DNA of 64,000 nucleotides from Pontederia crassipes. Lineage: Eukaryota; Streptophyta; Magnoliopsida; Commelinales; Pontederiaceae. The translations under genes and the position numbers were made by a program. Every line of letters begins with the position of its first letter. Position 1 is the first letter of the stretch. Below are positions 24,900 through 38,162 of this stretch, in pieces. A model generated the notes under the pieces. That model did no database searches. It worked only from the letters and a program-made list of their open reading frames with translations, and had not been told where the DNA came from. The stretch covers positions 31,457,001 to 31,521,000 of the forward strand of contig CM060189.1 of NCBI GenBank assembly GCA_030549335.1, given 5' to 3'.

Positions 24900-25560
24900 T
24901 TTCTTGGACCGAATAAAATATAGAATTGTGACCGACGATATTTGAGGTGGATGTAGTAACTTTTCGTGGCAGTTAGGGGGTGGGAGTAGTTGCGGTTAGT
25001 TCAAATTTTCGGACTACAAAAATTAATAGTTATTTTTCGGTTCGGTTTTTAAAATTAAAAAGATCATCTTATAATTATTTTGAAAAAAAAACCACCCTTT
25101 ATCAAACCGGTTTTTGCTGGTGATTTTTTCAAAGCCCTGCTTTTATATAATTATATTTTAAAAATATATTTAATAACTTAAAATTAATATAAAAATATTT
25201 AATTTAATATTAAATATAAAATATACTACTAAAATTTTAAAATTATTAAATTAGAGTTTGATAATGTGATAGAAAAGTATGAAATTTTATACAAAAAATA
25301 TTATATCTATAATAAAAGAATTATTAACACATGTATTAATTATATAAATAAAAATTCATAAATAAAAATCGGGCTCCACGGGCCCTACGGTTTTTTCGGA
25401 TGGGGCCCTAATTTTAGCGGGTGGATTTTAATTTATTAAAAACCATCCTAAATCATATTCGGACTTCTAATTTTCGATTTTTTTAGTTCGGTTTTTTCGG
25501 GTCGGATGGATTTTTCGAGTTGATTGAGTTTTTCTTACACCCCTAGTCGCAGTTTCCAAT
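24900..25560. repeat. Probable non-autonomous repeat in AT-rich spacer
   Basis: The stretch has the look of a dispersed repeat: a left part with TTTTTCGGTTCGGTTTTT and a right part with AGTTCGGTTTTTTCGGGTCGG ending CACCCCTAG, a common hAT-MITE-like end in plants. I could not fix both ends or a target duplication. Confidence 0.3.
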
Positions 25561-26023
25561 TCGAACAAATTTAAAGAATTCTCGTTAAAAATTTAATTCA
25601 GCATAATTAGATATGCTGCTCAGTGTGCTCCACAGTGATGCATGAGTTGAATGATCGTCGTCACTTTTCAAATATTAAGGTGGCAATTCAAAAAAATATA
25701 TCATTGTGGATTTGTGGTTCAAAAAAATTATTATCATATTTTTTTCTTAATAAAAAATTCTTTAGTTTAAAAATTGTGTAAAAGCAGGAGAAATTATTGT
25801 CATGAAAAATAGTATAATTATTCACCGAAAAAAAAACAATATAGTCGGGTCATCTTTTTCTAAAATGAAAAAATAGAGGTGTTATAAATGCCACATGTTT
25901 AAACCAATAAGAACATTATCATTTTTAATTGCAGTATTGTTCAATACGACATTTTTTGGCATGTTTATATATATAGATAATTTAGAGAATATAGATATTC
26001 TATTTTTACTAGTGATGCCATGA

Positions 26024-26681
26024 GACTCTGTTGGAAATGTCAAAAATAATGTTTTAAATAGCGTTTAGTGGTTAAAACATTATTTTATCCATTTAATTGC
26101 ACACATAGCCAAGTAGAGTTTAACGTTTTGAATGAAAAATTGAAAAGCTACTTATACTAATGTTTAGCTTTTAGCGTTTAGAGGTTCATATTTTTTTCCG
26201 ATTTTATCCTTATTCGAATGTATTATTTCTTTTTTAATTTATCTTATTATTTTATAATTTTTATTGTATCACCATTCAACATTATTCCTTTTATAATCAT
26301 ATTTAATTAATTACAATAACAATGGATATAAAAATAAATTTAATAATTAATATTTTTAGATCATGTATAAACTATATAAAATGTATTATAAATATATTTT
26401 AATAAAATAATTACTTGTGAAATTTTATTTTATTTCATTAAGATATTAATCAATTATTTATTAAATTTTAATAAAATTTGTGTAGCGATTGAATTAAATA
26501 ATTTATTATATGTCCAATTATATTATTTTATATTCATCCACTAATTCCACCCCTAAATTTATCAAACACTTATTTATTAATATCTTAAATGAACCGCTAT
26601 CCGCTATTCACTATTTAAACTACTATCAGTTTATTAAATCGTTATCCGTTCGTCAAACTGCTAATTATGCTAAACAGAGCC
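26024..26681. mobile_element. Possible MITE with CTCTGTT ends
   Basis: The left end GACTCTGTTGG and right end (inverted) GGCTCTGTTTAGC pair imperfectly, flanked by TGA and TTA. The interior is very AT-rich and has no coding content. Support is thin: ends of 7-8 matching bases and an imperfect 3-bp duplication. Confidence 0.35.
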
Positions 26682-26689
26682 TTAGGTTC

Positions 26690-28288
26690 AATTCCATCCA
26701 AACTTTAGAAATTGGTAATTCCTTTCGCATTGTATTTTCTTTATTATTTTAATCAAAATTCTTATAGGTTAAAATATTTATTATGTTTTAAGTTCTTAAT
26801 TGAAAAAATATTCATTTTTGCATTCAAAATTTTGCGGCTGATTTTATTCAAAATTAATTAATATTGTAAACAAAATAAAATATTAATATGGTAGTACCAT
26901 CTTGAATTTAATGGAGGTGCAACGTTTTAAATCATTACATAACGCTATGAAACGATGAAAAAATGGAACTTTATATGTCATCCCGAATGATGTAAATTCA
27001 AATCAGTAATGCTTATGAAAATTAAATATCTAATTATTTCAGTATGCAATTGTTTAAAATTATTGCATCTCTATGAAAGCCTAATATTAATATATATATA
27101 TATATTTAATTCCATAATTAATATAATATTTAAATATTTGATTTTTTATGTAAGTGGTTTCAACTTTCAAGTATTAGTAAGACAATATTTTTCATTTGCA
27201 TGGAGGTACGCTGGAAAATCCAGCGTATATGTATGTAAAGGCGACTTTATTCATTTTATCCATTCATCTTATGGAATATTATATAGTAATAAATAATATC
27301 ACATCTTATTTCATATATATATATATATACACTATTTGTTGGTAACCAATTTTGGTATTTTAAAAATAAACAAAAGTTAAAAAATAAAAGAAACTATTTA
27401 GCTACAATATGAATCATTGGACCTAATAAAAAAATTATGTACCCAAATAATACAAATAAAAAAATGTATGATTTCGAAAACTATTAGTCTACAATCTGAA
27501 TTGTTCTATCCTTTATAAAAAAACTATAAAAAAAGTTATTTTAGCATTAAGAATAAATATATTTTACTTTTAAAAAGGGATTCATGTCAATGTACATTTT
27601 TTTACCTATTTGTCTAAACCACCCAAAAGGTGTAATTACTCGTAATCTTAGTTGAAATTTTGATTTGACTTGAGATGTTATACATCAGACGCCAGCATAA
27701 AAATTGTTAGTAATTTTAATTTATTTCAGTAATTTCCTAGAGTTCTTTTGATGTTTATTTCCTTTTTTATCCTGTTTTTTCCGTTTGCTTCTTCTGCAAA
27801 CTTTTTTTTCCATTCTATTTCTTGTATTTCATTTCTCTCTTCAATATTATTTTATGAGGTTAATGCGTACGTATAGCACTCGTTCTACATCAAGAGAGCT
27901 TATTTTCATTATTTAATTAATTTAATAATTAATAATTAATGATTAAATTAATTATATATTTATTAAATGAAGTAATATATATTTATTGACGTAATTTGAT
28001 AATAAAAAATATCATCTAAAGAAAAATAAATTTCAGCCGTTGAATTAATCATATTCGTTATCATCATCGTTGAATAATCAGGTGACCTTGATTTTAGTTA
28101 TATTTATTATTTAACATATACTTTATATTACTATATATTTATTTTATTAATCTAATAAGTAGTATGAGTGTTCTACACAAAATCCTCTACGTATATATTT
28201 TCCTCTTATTTTATTTCATGGGCCGACCTTAAACGGTATATTTTTTAACGTGAGACGAGTTAAATTATGCACACGGACACTATGAAAA
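26690..28288. other. AT-rich spacer
   Basis: Very AT-rich with short TA tracts (for example 27090-27106 and 27316-27330) and a self-complementary TTAATTAAT patch near 27900-27960. I see no gene or defined element. Confidence 0.5.
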
Positions 28289-28297
28289 AAAAATGTT

Positions 28298-29441
28298 GAG
28301 TTATTTCCTCTGACCACCCCTAAACTATCACGAATTACCACATCTAACCCCAGACACGAATTTCATTTTTTCGATACCTAAACTATCACGATTTTTTTAG
28401 TTTGATCATTCCGTCCAATTCCGTCGACTTCTCTGTTACTTTTTATTTTTCGCATTTGTGAAAGTTCATTATACCCTTGTTCTGAATTGAATTCTACTTT
28501 TACATAAAATAATATATAATAACATTATTAAAAAATAATTAAAAAAAGAAAATACGTGGAGGGAGGGGCTCGCCGCCCCCCTCCTTCACACGCAGGGGGG
28601 TCGACGGCAACCCCCCCCCTTTTCTTTCCCGGCGCCGTCAACGATGACGACGCAGGGGTTTCCGACCCCCTGCGACGATCGTCGTCGTCGACGATGATGA
28701 CGACGACTTAGGGGGGAGGCGACACCCCCCCCCCCCCGCCCCTCTTTCCCGGCGCCAGGGAAGTGGCGAGCCATCGTGGGCACCCCGACGCTAGTCCTGG
28801 ATGAGAGGTCGTAGCATGTGTCGAACAGAGAAACCCCCGACGTCGACGGGAGCGATGACGTGCCCCTTTTGAATGCGTCGTGCAGTGCGTTGTAAGCTTC
28901 CGACTGGAGGCGCGTCATCATCGTGCTGGAGTCCACGATCACCCCGCCGGTGCCGCCCTCGTCCACTGCGAACGTGGTCGGTGGTATCGCTAGCATCTCT
29001 CTGCCCACGTTGATGCCGGTCATGCTCACGTAGGAGGGTCTCAGTCGACATTCGACATCGCCGTGTGAGGTTCTCGGTGGCGAAGTCGCCAACGATATAG
29101 GAGCCATCGGGGGGGGGGGGGTTCGCCGTCGACCCCCCGCGTGCGAAGGAGGGGGGGCGGCGAGCCCCCTCCCTCCACGTATTTTCTTTTTTTTTAATTA
29201 TTTTTATAATAATGTTATTATATATTATTTTATGTAAAAATAGAATTCAATTCAGAACAGGGGTATAATGGATTTTTCATAAATGCGAAAAATAAAAAAT
29301 AACGGAGAAGTCAACGAAATTGGATGGAATGATCAAACTGAAAAAATCGTGATAGTTTAGATACCCAAAAAACGAAGTTCATAGTCGGAGATTAGATGTG
29401 ATAATTCGCGATAATTTAGGGGTGATTAGAGGAAATAACCC
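28298..29441. mobile_element. Pack-MULE (Mutator-like element with captured gene pieces)
   Basis: The two ends are inverted repeats about 310-330 bp long (28298 to about 28614, and about 29109 to 29441), starting GAGTTATTTCCTCT on the left and GGGTTATTTCCTCT inverted on the right, with high but imperfect identity throughout. The element is flanked by an exact 9-bp direct repeat AAAAATGTT (28289-28297 and 29442-29450). Long terminal inverted repeats plus a 9-bp duplication are diagnostic of Mutator-like elements. No transposase is present. Between the repeats lie GC-rich pieces of an aspartic protease gene, which makes this a Pack-MULE. The intact duplication suggests a fairly recent insertion. 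Confidence 0.9.
28750..29107 (-). pseudogene. Captured aspartic protease (nepenthesin/ASPG-like) fragments
   Basis: On the minus strand one piece near 29105-29055 reads GSYIVGDFATENLT, the family motif DGS-[FY]-x-VGDF-x-TE-x-LT found shortly after the first catalytic site. Immediately after it, in another frame, comes SMTGINVGREMLAIPPTTFA, GGTGGVIVDSSTMMTRLQSE and FDTCYDLSSRTSVGVPTM, from around the second catalytic site. The second active site, normally VDSGT, reads VDSST here. About 100 or more residues that normally separate the two blocks are missing, so the cargo is a chimera or an internally deleted copy. Neither a signal peptide nor the first DTGS site is present. It cannot encode an active protease. 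Confidence 0.75.
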
Positions 29442-29450
29442 AAAAATGTT

Positions 29451-30163
29451 TTATTCTTTAATTTGGATATATGATTGTTCTTTTCTCTTCCAATTTTTTT
29501 TACTATAAATTCAAAAACCGACCCATTGGTTCGGTCAACTTTTATAAATAATAAAGAAGGAGGCTTGATGATGTAACTACCTGACATAAGTGCATTACGC
29601 AAATAGTCTTTGATTAATAAAAAAACCAGAGGTGGTTGAATTAAAAAAAAAAACAGTCGCCATGCGGAATTCACTTAGTGGTTGAAATTATTACTTTAAC
29701 CATAATTTTGAATGGAATTAGATGCTTACAACGTATGTTATGTTTTGATGTGTTGGAAGGCAATAACTTGTCAAGATAAATTATGAGTTCATATGAATTT
29801 TGACACAAGGAGAATAAGTGATAACATAGTTTAATCAATTGCACACAAGTGCATACACTACAATTTTTACCTGAACTTATTCATTTAGAAATATCTCCAA
29901 TCGGCAAGATGACTAATAGATTTTTGTTGAACTTGTTTCGTTATAACTTCTGAAACTTACCCAATATTTTTATGGCAGAGATGACAAAACCGAATTAAAT
30001 AACTCCTTGATCACTTACAGTGCCCCAAACATCCGATTGCAATAGTTGTGTACTTTTCAATTTAAAGATAAATTCTCATGAAGAAAAGAAAAATCCAGTA
30101 GCAGAGAATCTTGAATGAAGAACAGCTGAGAAAGAAAAAAACTTTCTTCAGATAAAATAAGGC
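29451..30163. other. Spacer without recognised features
   Basis: AT-rich sequence between the Pack-MULE and the RTE LINE. I see no gene or element ends. Confidence 0.5.
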
Positions 30164-30180
30164 ATGAATCCAAATAATAC

Positions 30181-32456
30181 AACAACAACAACAAAGCTTT
30201 ATCCCACTAGGTGGGGTCGGCTACATGAATCATACGACGTCATTCCGCTCTATTAGTAACCAAACCTTTCGGTATATTATTCACCAATAGATCTTGCTCT
30301 ATTAGTTCGTCAAGTGTCCGTCTTGGCCTCCCTCTCCCTCTTTTAATCGGACTCCAGATTATTTGATCTACTTTTCTTACTGGTGCATCTAATGGTCTTT
30401 TCTGAACATGACCAAACTATTTCAAACGATTCTCTACCATTTTCTCACTAATAGGAGCCACTCCGACTCGTTCACGTATATGATCATTCCTAATCTTATC
30501 TAATCTTGTATGACCACACATCCATCTCAACATTCTTATTTCGACTACCCCCACTTTACGTTCATGTTGTCCCTTCATAGCCCAACATTCACTACCATAT
30601 AACACTACTGGCCTTAGAGCAGTACAATAAAAATTTCCTTTAACTTTATTGGGTACTTTTCTATCACAAAGAACTCCAGTGGCTTTCCTCCTCTTACACC
30701 AATCAGCTTGAATTCTATGATTAACATCGTCATCAATCTCACCATCTTGTCTTACAATTGATCCTAAATATTTAAACTTTGTCACTTGAGGAATTATATC
30801 CTCCCCTAGCTTAACTTTCAAATCGTCTCTAAGTTGTTTATTTGTGAAATTGCTATGCATATATTCTGTTTTATTCCTACGTAAACGAAAACCCTTTGAC
30901 TCCAACGTATTTCTCCATATTTCCAAATTTATATTAATCTCTTCTCTTGAATCCGCTAAAAATATTATATCATCCGCAAATAGCATGCACTTAGGTACCT
31001 CCTCTGTGATACTCTCGGTTATAGCATCGATAACTAAGTTAAATAGATATGGACTTAAAGCTTATCCTTGATGTAGGCCAATTCCTATAGGAAATTCATT
31101 TGTCTCACCTCCGGGTGTCCTAACCATAGTCAATGCCCCATCGTACATATCTTGTATTACCTTAATGTAGACAACATTCACCCTCTTCTTTTGCAAGGCT
31201 TTCCAAAGTACATCCCTTGGTACTCGATCATACGCCTTCTCTAAGTCAATGAAAGTCATATGTAAATCTCTTCTCCTACTTCGATACTTCTCCATCATCC
31301 CTCTTAGTAAATAAATCGCCTCTGTAGTGAATCTTCCTGGTATGAACCCAAATTGTCTCTCAGAAATACTAGTTTCCATTCTCAATCTATGCTCAATCAC
31401 TTTTTCCCATAATTTCATAATGTGACTCATAAGTTTAATCCCTCTATAATTTGCACAATTCTGAATATCCCCTTTATTTTTGTAAATAAGAACTAATGTA
31501 CTTAATCTCCAATCATCAGGCATCTTTTTCGACCGTAAAATCTCATTAAATAGTTTACATAACCACAACACACATTTTTCTCCTAAACATTTCCAAACTT
31601 CAATCGGTATACCATCCGGTCCAATGGCTTTACCATTCTCCATTTTCTTAAGAGCTTCGCTAACCTTCGAGACTCTAATTCTATGATAAAATAACCTATT
31701 AAGCTCACATTCGCTAACTGTCAAATCCTCCAAATCACAACGAGAATCTTCACATCCATCATTAAATAACTTATAGAAATACTCTTCCCATCTGTTCTTA
31801 ATATCTCCTTCAGTAACTAAAACCTTGCCAACTTCATTTTTTATGCATCTTACTTGATCCAAATCTCTCGACTCCTTCTCTTTATTCCTTGCAATCTTGT
31901 AAATCCTTTGTTCACCAGCCTTTGTCCCTAACTCCTTATAAAACCCATCATATGCTTTAGCACGAGCATAACTAACTGTCTTCTTAGCCTCCCTTTTCGC
32001 CAAACGATACTTTTCCCAATTATCAGAACTATTGTCCAAATGTATAGCCTTGAAACAATTCTTCTTATTACGCACATTTTCTTAGACCTCCTCATTCCAC
32101 CACCAAGTCTCCTTATCTCGTGGTCCAAAACCTTTTGATTCTCCTAAAATGACTTTAGCAACCATTTCAATCTTTTTTGCCACATTCTTCCACATGATAC
32201 TAGCATCTCCTTCTAACTCCCACACACTTTCCTCTAATAACTTACTTCTAAAAGTCTCTCGCTTCTCCCCCTTTAACTGCCACCACTTGATCTTTCGATC
32301 AAAAACTGTTCGGGATTTGGATTTTATACATTTCATTTGCATATCAAAAACTAACAATCTATGTTGTGTAATCACCCCATGCCCAGGAATTACTTTGCAA
32401 TTAGTACAGCGTCTTTTATCAGTATTTCTTGTCAAGAAAAAATCGATTTGAGACCT
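30181..32456 (-). mobile_element. RTE-clade LINE, 5'-truncated
   Basis: On the minus strand three consecutive open stretches in one reading order (32456-32082, 32075-31062, 31060-30417) give the end of the endonuclease (SQIDFFLTR), then the reverse transcriptase: GKAIGPDGIPIEVWK, LIYKNKGDIQNCANYRGIKL, ERQFGFIPGRFTTEAI, FIDLEKAYDRVPRDVLW and the active-site box FADDI. This is a plant RTE-type LINE. The 3' end carries (GTTGTT)n and the conserved tail CCACCTAGTGGGATAA. An 18-bp direct repeat ATGAATCCAAATAATACA flanks it (30164-30181 and 32457-32474). The first part of the endonuclease is absent, so the copy was truncated on arrival. Three in-frame stops (near 32080, 31060 and 30416) are the main lesions, so it is young but dead. 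Confidence 0.9.
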
Positions 32457-32697
32457 ATGAATCCAAATAATACAGAAGAAAGAAATCAGAAGGATTTGCG
32501 GCCTGATCATATGTACCAATACAACTTCCTACTTCAGTTCTTTGCTCAGATCATTACCATATAACTACCAAAACACCACTTCTATTCTCAGTCAGACTAA
32601 AAGGTTAAAGCTGCTAGCAGTAGACCATGGTTAACATTAAGACAACTCAGATAATACAATCTGGCTTTTCCTGTGTCTGCACCAAATTGTTGGAGCT

Positions 32698-35600
32698 TCA
32701 GAGTCCAAGCAGTATGTAGTAGACAAGAGTGATTGGCAGAGCAATTAACATCCCGAAGATAACCCTGCAAAAATTAAGAGAGCCAGTGATATATACATGA
32801 AGTACTACAATTTTCTGAAACGAGTGACATATGTTGGAATAATATAAACCATAATGCTTTGAAGAATTCAGCACATGAGAAAGAATTTGATCAATCATAT
32901 TCTCAGAAATCAAATTTCTGAACTCTGAAGTATTCGACAAGCATGACGAGTTTGTTCAATCAGTCATGCATGTGTAGATATAAACAACAAAGCCTGCTCT
33001 CAAGACAACACAATCAATGCAGAAAATAAACAACACAATCAATGCAGATATAAAGTACCATACAACAGATCATACCCTGTGCTTAAGATATTAGGATGCA
33101 CATTGTACTCCTTTGCAAATACAAATGGAACTATTCCTTGTGGGAGAGCTGCCTGCAGTAGGGAGCGGGAGAAGGGCATTATGAGAAACAAATAATCAAA
33201 GTACCATAAAACCAGAACACAAATATTTAATGTAATTTCTTATGGCATTTCCTAATATTCTACATGTTAGTATGTGACATCTGAAAGAAGGCAATCCATC
33301 ATGTTTCATCTTTTACAGGTAAATTGGTCAATTAGCACTTAGCATAGAATCTAGTTCATCTTTATTAGGATTTATCGAAGAACTGGTCAAGGTCATTGTA
33401 CTGGACCTGCACAATAGCAATATGTAGGAGCACTCCTCGCAGTCCGACAGCAATAGAGGCTGCTGCCATGACTGCAGGACCGGTGATAAACCTGACAGCC
33501 ATCGAAAATGCAGCAACAGAATGTCCGCAAGCTATAATTCTAGGCTGCAGTGCCATGAACAAACCTGCAACCCAAAGTCAATTAGCTTTCATCAGCATAG
33601 GACTTTAAAGTGCGTCCCCTATAGTAATTCCGCAAGAACTATATTCAAATGGCAGCATTTGAGCAGAACAAGCAATCATATTACTCACCAAGACTGAACA
33701 TTGCCATCCCAAGCCCTGCATCAGACAGTATTGATATGGATCGAGCGATGATGGCAGGCATTTCAATCTCCCACCTGAGAGAAAGCACTATAAATGTGAG
33801 ACAAAAACATGAACCACATTCACATGTTTCTGTGATCGAAGTAGTAAATCGACTTCAACAAGCACCTGAAAGAGACGAGGGACCAAATGAGACCGATGAG
33901 GCTGGAGTAAGTGTTCGGGTTCCTAATCAGCTTCCTCCAGACCATGATCAAAATAAGCCGGGTCATGACGCTGGCTGCCGGCATTGTCGCTGGCTTCGCC
34001 ATGGCATCAGCGCCCGACTTAGGGTGGAGCTCAGCTGTAGAGTTAGATCCTAGCTTGGAAAGGCTCGGTTCATCCTTGGAGTCCATGCCTTGCGCAACGG
34101 CTCTGTTCTGGAAACTGAAGTCACCCCGGCCGTATTGGCCATATACATCAGGATGTGCTTCTGGAATCATAGAAACAAAAGCTCAGACGTAAACCTCTGA
34201 AAGAAATCTTCTTTGCAGTACACCAGCTAATGTGAGGATCAATAATACTGAACAGAACCATGATAAACACATTGGAGACGAACCAGACAGTGAGCGAAAG
34301 CAAGAGGTGCGCAAATGGCATATATCGAATACAAATAGAAGGATCACTAGCCATTGTCTGAGATAAGACTAACAGATAGAGATGCAATGACATCATATAA
34401 GTGGATAAGACAGACATGCATTGATAGAAGATTTTAAGGGCATCCAAAGCTTGTTGCTTCATGCCCAACAGTGAAGTTAATACAGTAACAGTGGACATGC
34501 ATACATGCATGGAGATCATGACAAAGCGAAGAAAAGTAACACGAACTTTGGAACCTTTTACGAACGCCAGAAAGCTCACAGTTTTGGAAGAAAAAAAAAC
34601 CTTTGTGATTGTGGAGGTTGCCGCCATCGGTAGGATGCGCAATGGTTGCGAGCTCGTTGCCGAAGACATGGATGCCTCCCTCAGACACCGGCGACGCGCT
34701 TGAGCTCCAAACGAACATGTGCAGGTCCTTTCCCCCCTCGACGACTCCATTCGACTTCTTTTTGACCCCGCCGACTGGAGAGAACATTCCAGTCGTTGCT
34801 GGCGTTGGGTACTTGCCGGCGCCGAGGCCTGCCTCCTCGTCCAAGACGGCGTTGCCGAAGTTCGAGTTCCGTGGGCTGGCGGCATTGACCTTCCCGGCGC
34901 CGTTAACCAGCGAGTAGAAGTCGGTGTGGTTGAAGCTGGAGCCCCTTGGCGTCGGGTTCCGCGACGACTGCAGCGAGTATATCTCGGCGTTGGACAGGTT
35001 GGACGGCCGAGGCGTGGCGGAGACGCCGGAGTTGAGGCCGTGTGAGCGTCGAGAGCAGACCTCAGAGCGGGAGCTCGTAGACTTGCGCACGGTCACGCGG
35101 AGCCTGCCGTCTGCGCCAACCTCGGCCTCGGTCTGCAGAGGCTCCCGTCCGCCGTCGAGTGAGTGCACGTCGGAGTCCACGCGGAAGGAGACGATAGAGG
35201 CGGCCGTGTCTGGGAACTGCTCCATGATGAGCAGCCGCGCGCCGCGGTACTCAAACAGGAACAGCATGAGCGTGTACCATATGATGCACTGTAGCACCAC
35301 TATCTGGACCATGAGGGTGCCGGATGCCGGACCGTACATGCCCTTGAGCAGTGGAATGCCCATGACGAGGGTGTTGGGCAGCGTGGACAGGGAGAACAGG
35401 GTGATGGCCCACTCGAGGCAGCCGTGCACACTGACCTTGGTCCAGACGGCAAGCGCGGCCAGGACGGCCAACTTCTGTAGGGTGTCCGCGGCGATGAAGC
35501 GGTAGTTCATGGCGTAGGGATCATTGGTGGAGATGAAGTGGAACGACAGCAGCGGGACGGCGAACAGCGCCACGAAGCGATTGATGCCGGAGCATTGGTC

Positions 35601-35708
35601 CGGGCTAAAGATGCGCCACCACTTCACAGACCCGTAGGCCAGTATCATGGCCACGTACAGCGGCACAACCGCCGTCAAAACGTGGTACAGGTCCAATGCC
35701 GTGATCAT
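32698..35708 (-). CDS. PIN: PIN auxin efflux carrier, canonical long-loop type
   Basis: PIN proteins export auxin across the plasma membrane and set its direction of flow. Six exons, 35708-34601, 34160-33866, 33774-33689, 33564-33407, 33152-33076 and 32764-32698, all with GT-AG junctions in frame, give 596 residues. The N-terminal membrane block is typical ([53 protein letters not shown]). The cytoplasmic loop (about residues 160-430) holds [19 protein letters not shown] and [16 protein letters not shown], including TPRxS sites that PINOID/AGC kinases phosphorylate in known PINs. The C-terminal membrane block runs from [20 protein letters not shown] to [17 protein letters not shown]. Features of both the PIN1 and PIN3 groups occur (loop end [10 protein letters not shown] is PIN3-like), so I do not assign a number. 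The loop is rather short. An RTE LINE sits about 240 bp past the stop. Confidence 0.95.
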
Positions 35709-36153
35709 GTTCCCCCTGCTAAGCTCCCAGACAGCGATGGCCCCTCCCTTGCGTTGGCAGAAGCTCTTGTATCAGACCTGTATTAAGAACTGGTCCAGAG
35801 TACTAAAGCAAAGTGAAACTTCTTTCTTGGAACTTAGACAGCGAGAGACGATGAGGAGGAGGAGAGTTGAATGAAGGCCAAGACCGGTCTGTGTGTGGTA
35901 GTTCTTCAGGGAGAAGAGAAGAGAGGAGAGGAGAGGACAGAATAGCTCTGTTTTGCTGTTGCGGCAGGGAGGAGTTCAGGGGTCTGAGATTGAAATATCT
36001 CTGAAACTTTTTTTATCTTCTTTACTGTGTGGGTTTGTTGTGAAGGAATGATGGCAAACAGTGAATCTATTGACGAACGCAGCAGAAGAAATCAAATCAA
36101 GCCATTGCCATTTGCCAGTAGAAGAAGGCCGAGAGAGAGAAAGAGAGTGTAGA

Positions 36154-36163
36154 TTTTTATATT
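36154..36163 (-). promoter_or_regulatory. Probable TATA box of the PIN gene
   Basis: The minus strand reads AATATAAAAA here, about 450 bp upstream of the PIN start codon, followed by a CT-rich stretch (36131-36150) typical of plant core promoters and leaders. It is the best TATA match I saw between the start codon and 36.5 kb. Confidence 0.45.
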
Positions 36164-36169
36164 GAGGTG

Positions 36170-38162
36170 GTTGTTATTAGGTGCGTACGTACGTAGGTAT
36201 ATATGGTTGGAGGATTAATGGTAGACAAGAAAGAAAGAACCTGATGGGGTGGACATTGGAAGAGGAGTCCTAAGTCCGCTTGGCAGCTGTTCCTGCCGTA
36301 TTCGCCCTCTTTCTCTCTCCCTGGGAAAGGTCCGTTTCTCTCTCCCTCCTCTCTATGATGATCAATGCCACCCAACGAGAGAGAGAGAGGAGAGCGCGCC
36401 TAGCAAGAGCACATCAGGCAGGAATGTGAGCAGTTTGAGCCACATAATCCCACCTTAGTCGTGATTTCTCATTCTCTCTCTCTGGCACGTCAACTTGCTT
36501 TATATATTCTTTCCTTGCTTGCTCTCAGGCAGCTATAATAATTGCCCCCAAGAAACCCGAGACAGAGGAGTTGGTAGAAAGATGCAAGTACTGAAACGAT
36601 TTTTTTTAATAATTCATCGATATTCAAGATTATTAGCGATTAATTTAATGTTGAGAGAGAAAAAGAAATGTTTAATATCTATTAACAGAATATGTAATAA
36701 TACTGTTGATTTTTTAGTTGATATTAGTAGAACTCATGACATCAATATTTTATGTGAGAAGAATCTTTCTCATAATTTTCTTATAATTTTGTATCAGCTT
36801 TTTTAGCAACTTAAATGATAGCTACCTTCTTTTAAAAAAAATACCCTAATTTATGTGATCTACTCTAAGACTCGATTTCGAAATTATTAGCATTCGTCTA
36901 ATCCGCTACCATTGCACGTTTGGTGCGAATTTGATTTGTATATTGGATCAACTTTTAAAATTGGACCTGTCCAATGGAGTCGGCCATATGAATCGGATGA
37001 AACTATTAGAAAGTAATTGGACCGGCTTGAGCCGTATTGAATCGTAAAAATGGGTGTACAACCGAACCAGTTAAACTCCTATTTGGGATATAACCATATT
37101 TTAGGATAAAAATGGATAATAAAGAAAGAGAGAGGGCAAAAAAAAAAGGAAAGGAGAGAAATTGAAAAGAAAATAGAGGGAAAAGTGAAAAGTAATAATG
37201 GTAAATATAGCAGAAATAAGTGAAAAAATAGAGAAATATGTTATTCGAGAAATGAGATGAAATTTGAGGATGCTAATCGAAAAGGCTATAAAAAAGGTGC
37301 TATATATATAACGGAAACGAAGAAAGGGAGAAACGGGAAACGAATAAAATTCGTAGTGTAGAAACTAGAAATAGATAATAGTTGAAGAGTTCTTTTTATA
37401 AAGCGTAAGTAATGCTTTATATCAATATGTGTTTCTTATTCAAGTTTATTTTATAACATTAATAAAATATTTTTTTTCAAGAAGACTTTAAAAATAATAT
37501 TATTTATTAAAATATTTGATTGAACCCGATTTACTTATAATTCAGTATTGCACACTGATCAGATTGTCGATCTGATTACAATAACATTTCAAGATTCTCC
37601 ATCCAAACTAATGGAAGGATACCATCACGTTTTCGTCAAACATAACTTTAAAAAAGGCGAGTCAAAATTAACATGCAATGATACATTACCAAATGCTGCG
37701 TTATCATGAAAGGAGATCGTGGTTTAGTGTGGGGATTCCTTGGCCTCTGCATCATTGTTACATCACAAAAACACCAAGTATTATAAGCATCCTTCTTTAC
37801 ATTATGCAAAAAAAAAGAGTTCAAAAGGGCTCCTGTGCACAAACAAACTAAAGATTTCAGGGTCGAATGCACAAAAGTGATCGAACCATTACATTATACA
37901 AACAAGAATCAGTTCAGAAGAGCTTTCGTCTTCTCTGAATGCATGCTCCATTCAGCAAATGACAGACACCATTGCACTTGGGAGAGAATTAGTCCCCAAT
38001 GTTGAGAATCTAAGCATGCAACTGTGCTTCACTTTCTCTCACTTGGGCAAAAGAAAAAAAGTGCCATGGGCAGTCCAAAATAAAAAGAAGTGGCTGACTG
38101 CTCTGATATAAACTCTGATTTTTAACAGTTTTATTACATATTCTGTAATATTGTATTCTGTC
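36170..38162. other. PIN upstream region and spacer
   Basis: GA/CT-rich patches lie at 36290-36400 and 36470-36485, as expected for a promoter region. Further out the sequence becomes AT-rich. I see no gene. Confidence 0.4.

Noticed and set aside
34461-35786. Several plus-strand frames up to 193 codons opposite PIN exon 1
   Set aside because: Antisense shadows of a long GC-rich exon.
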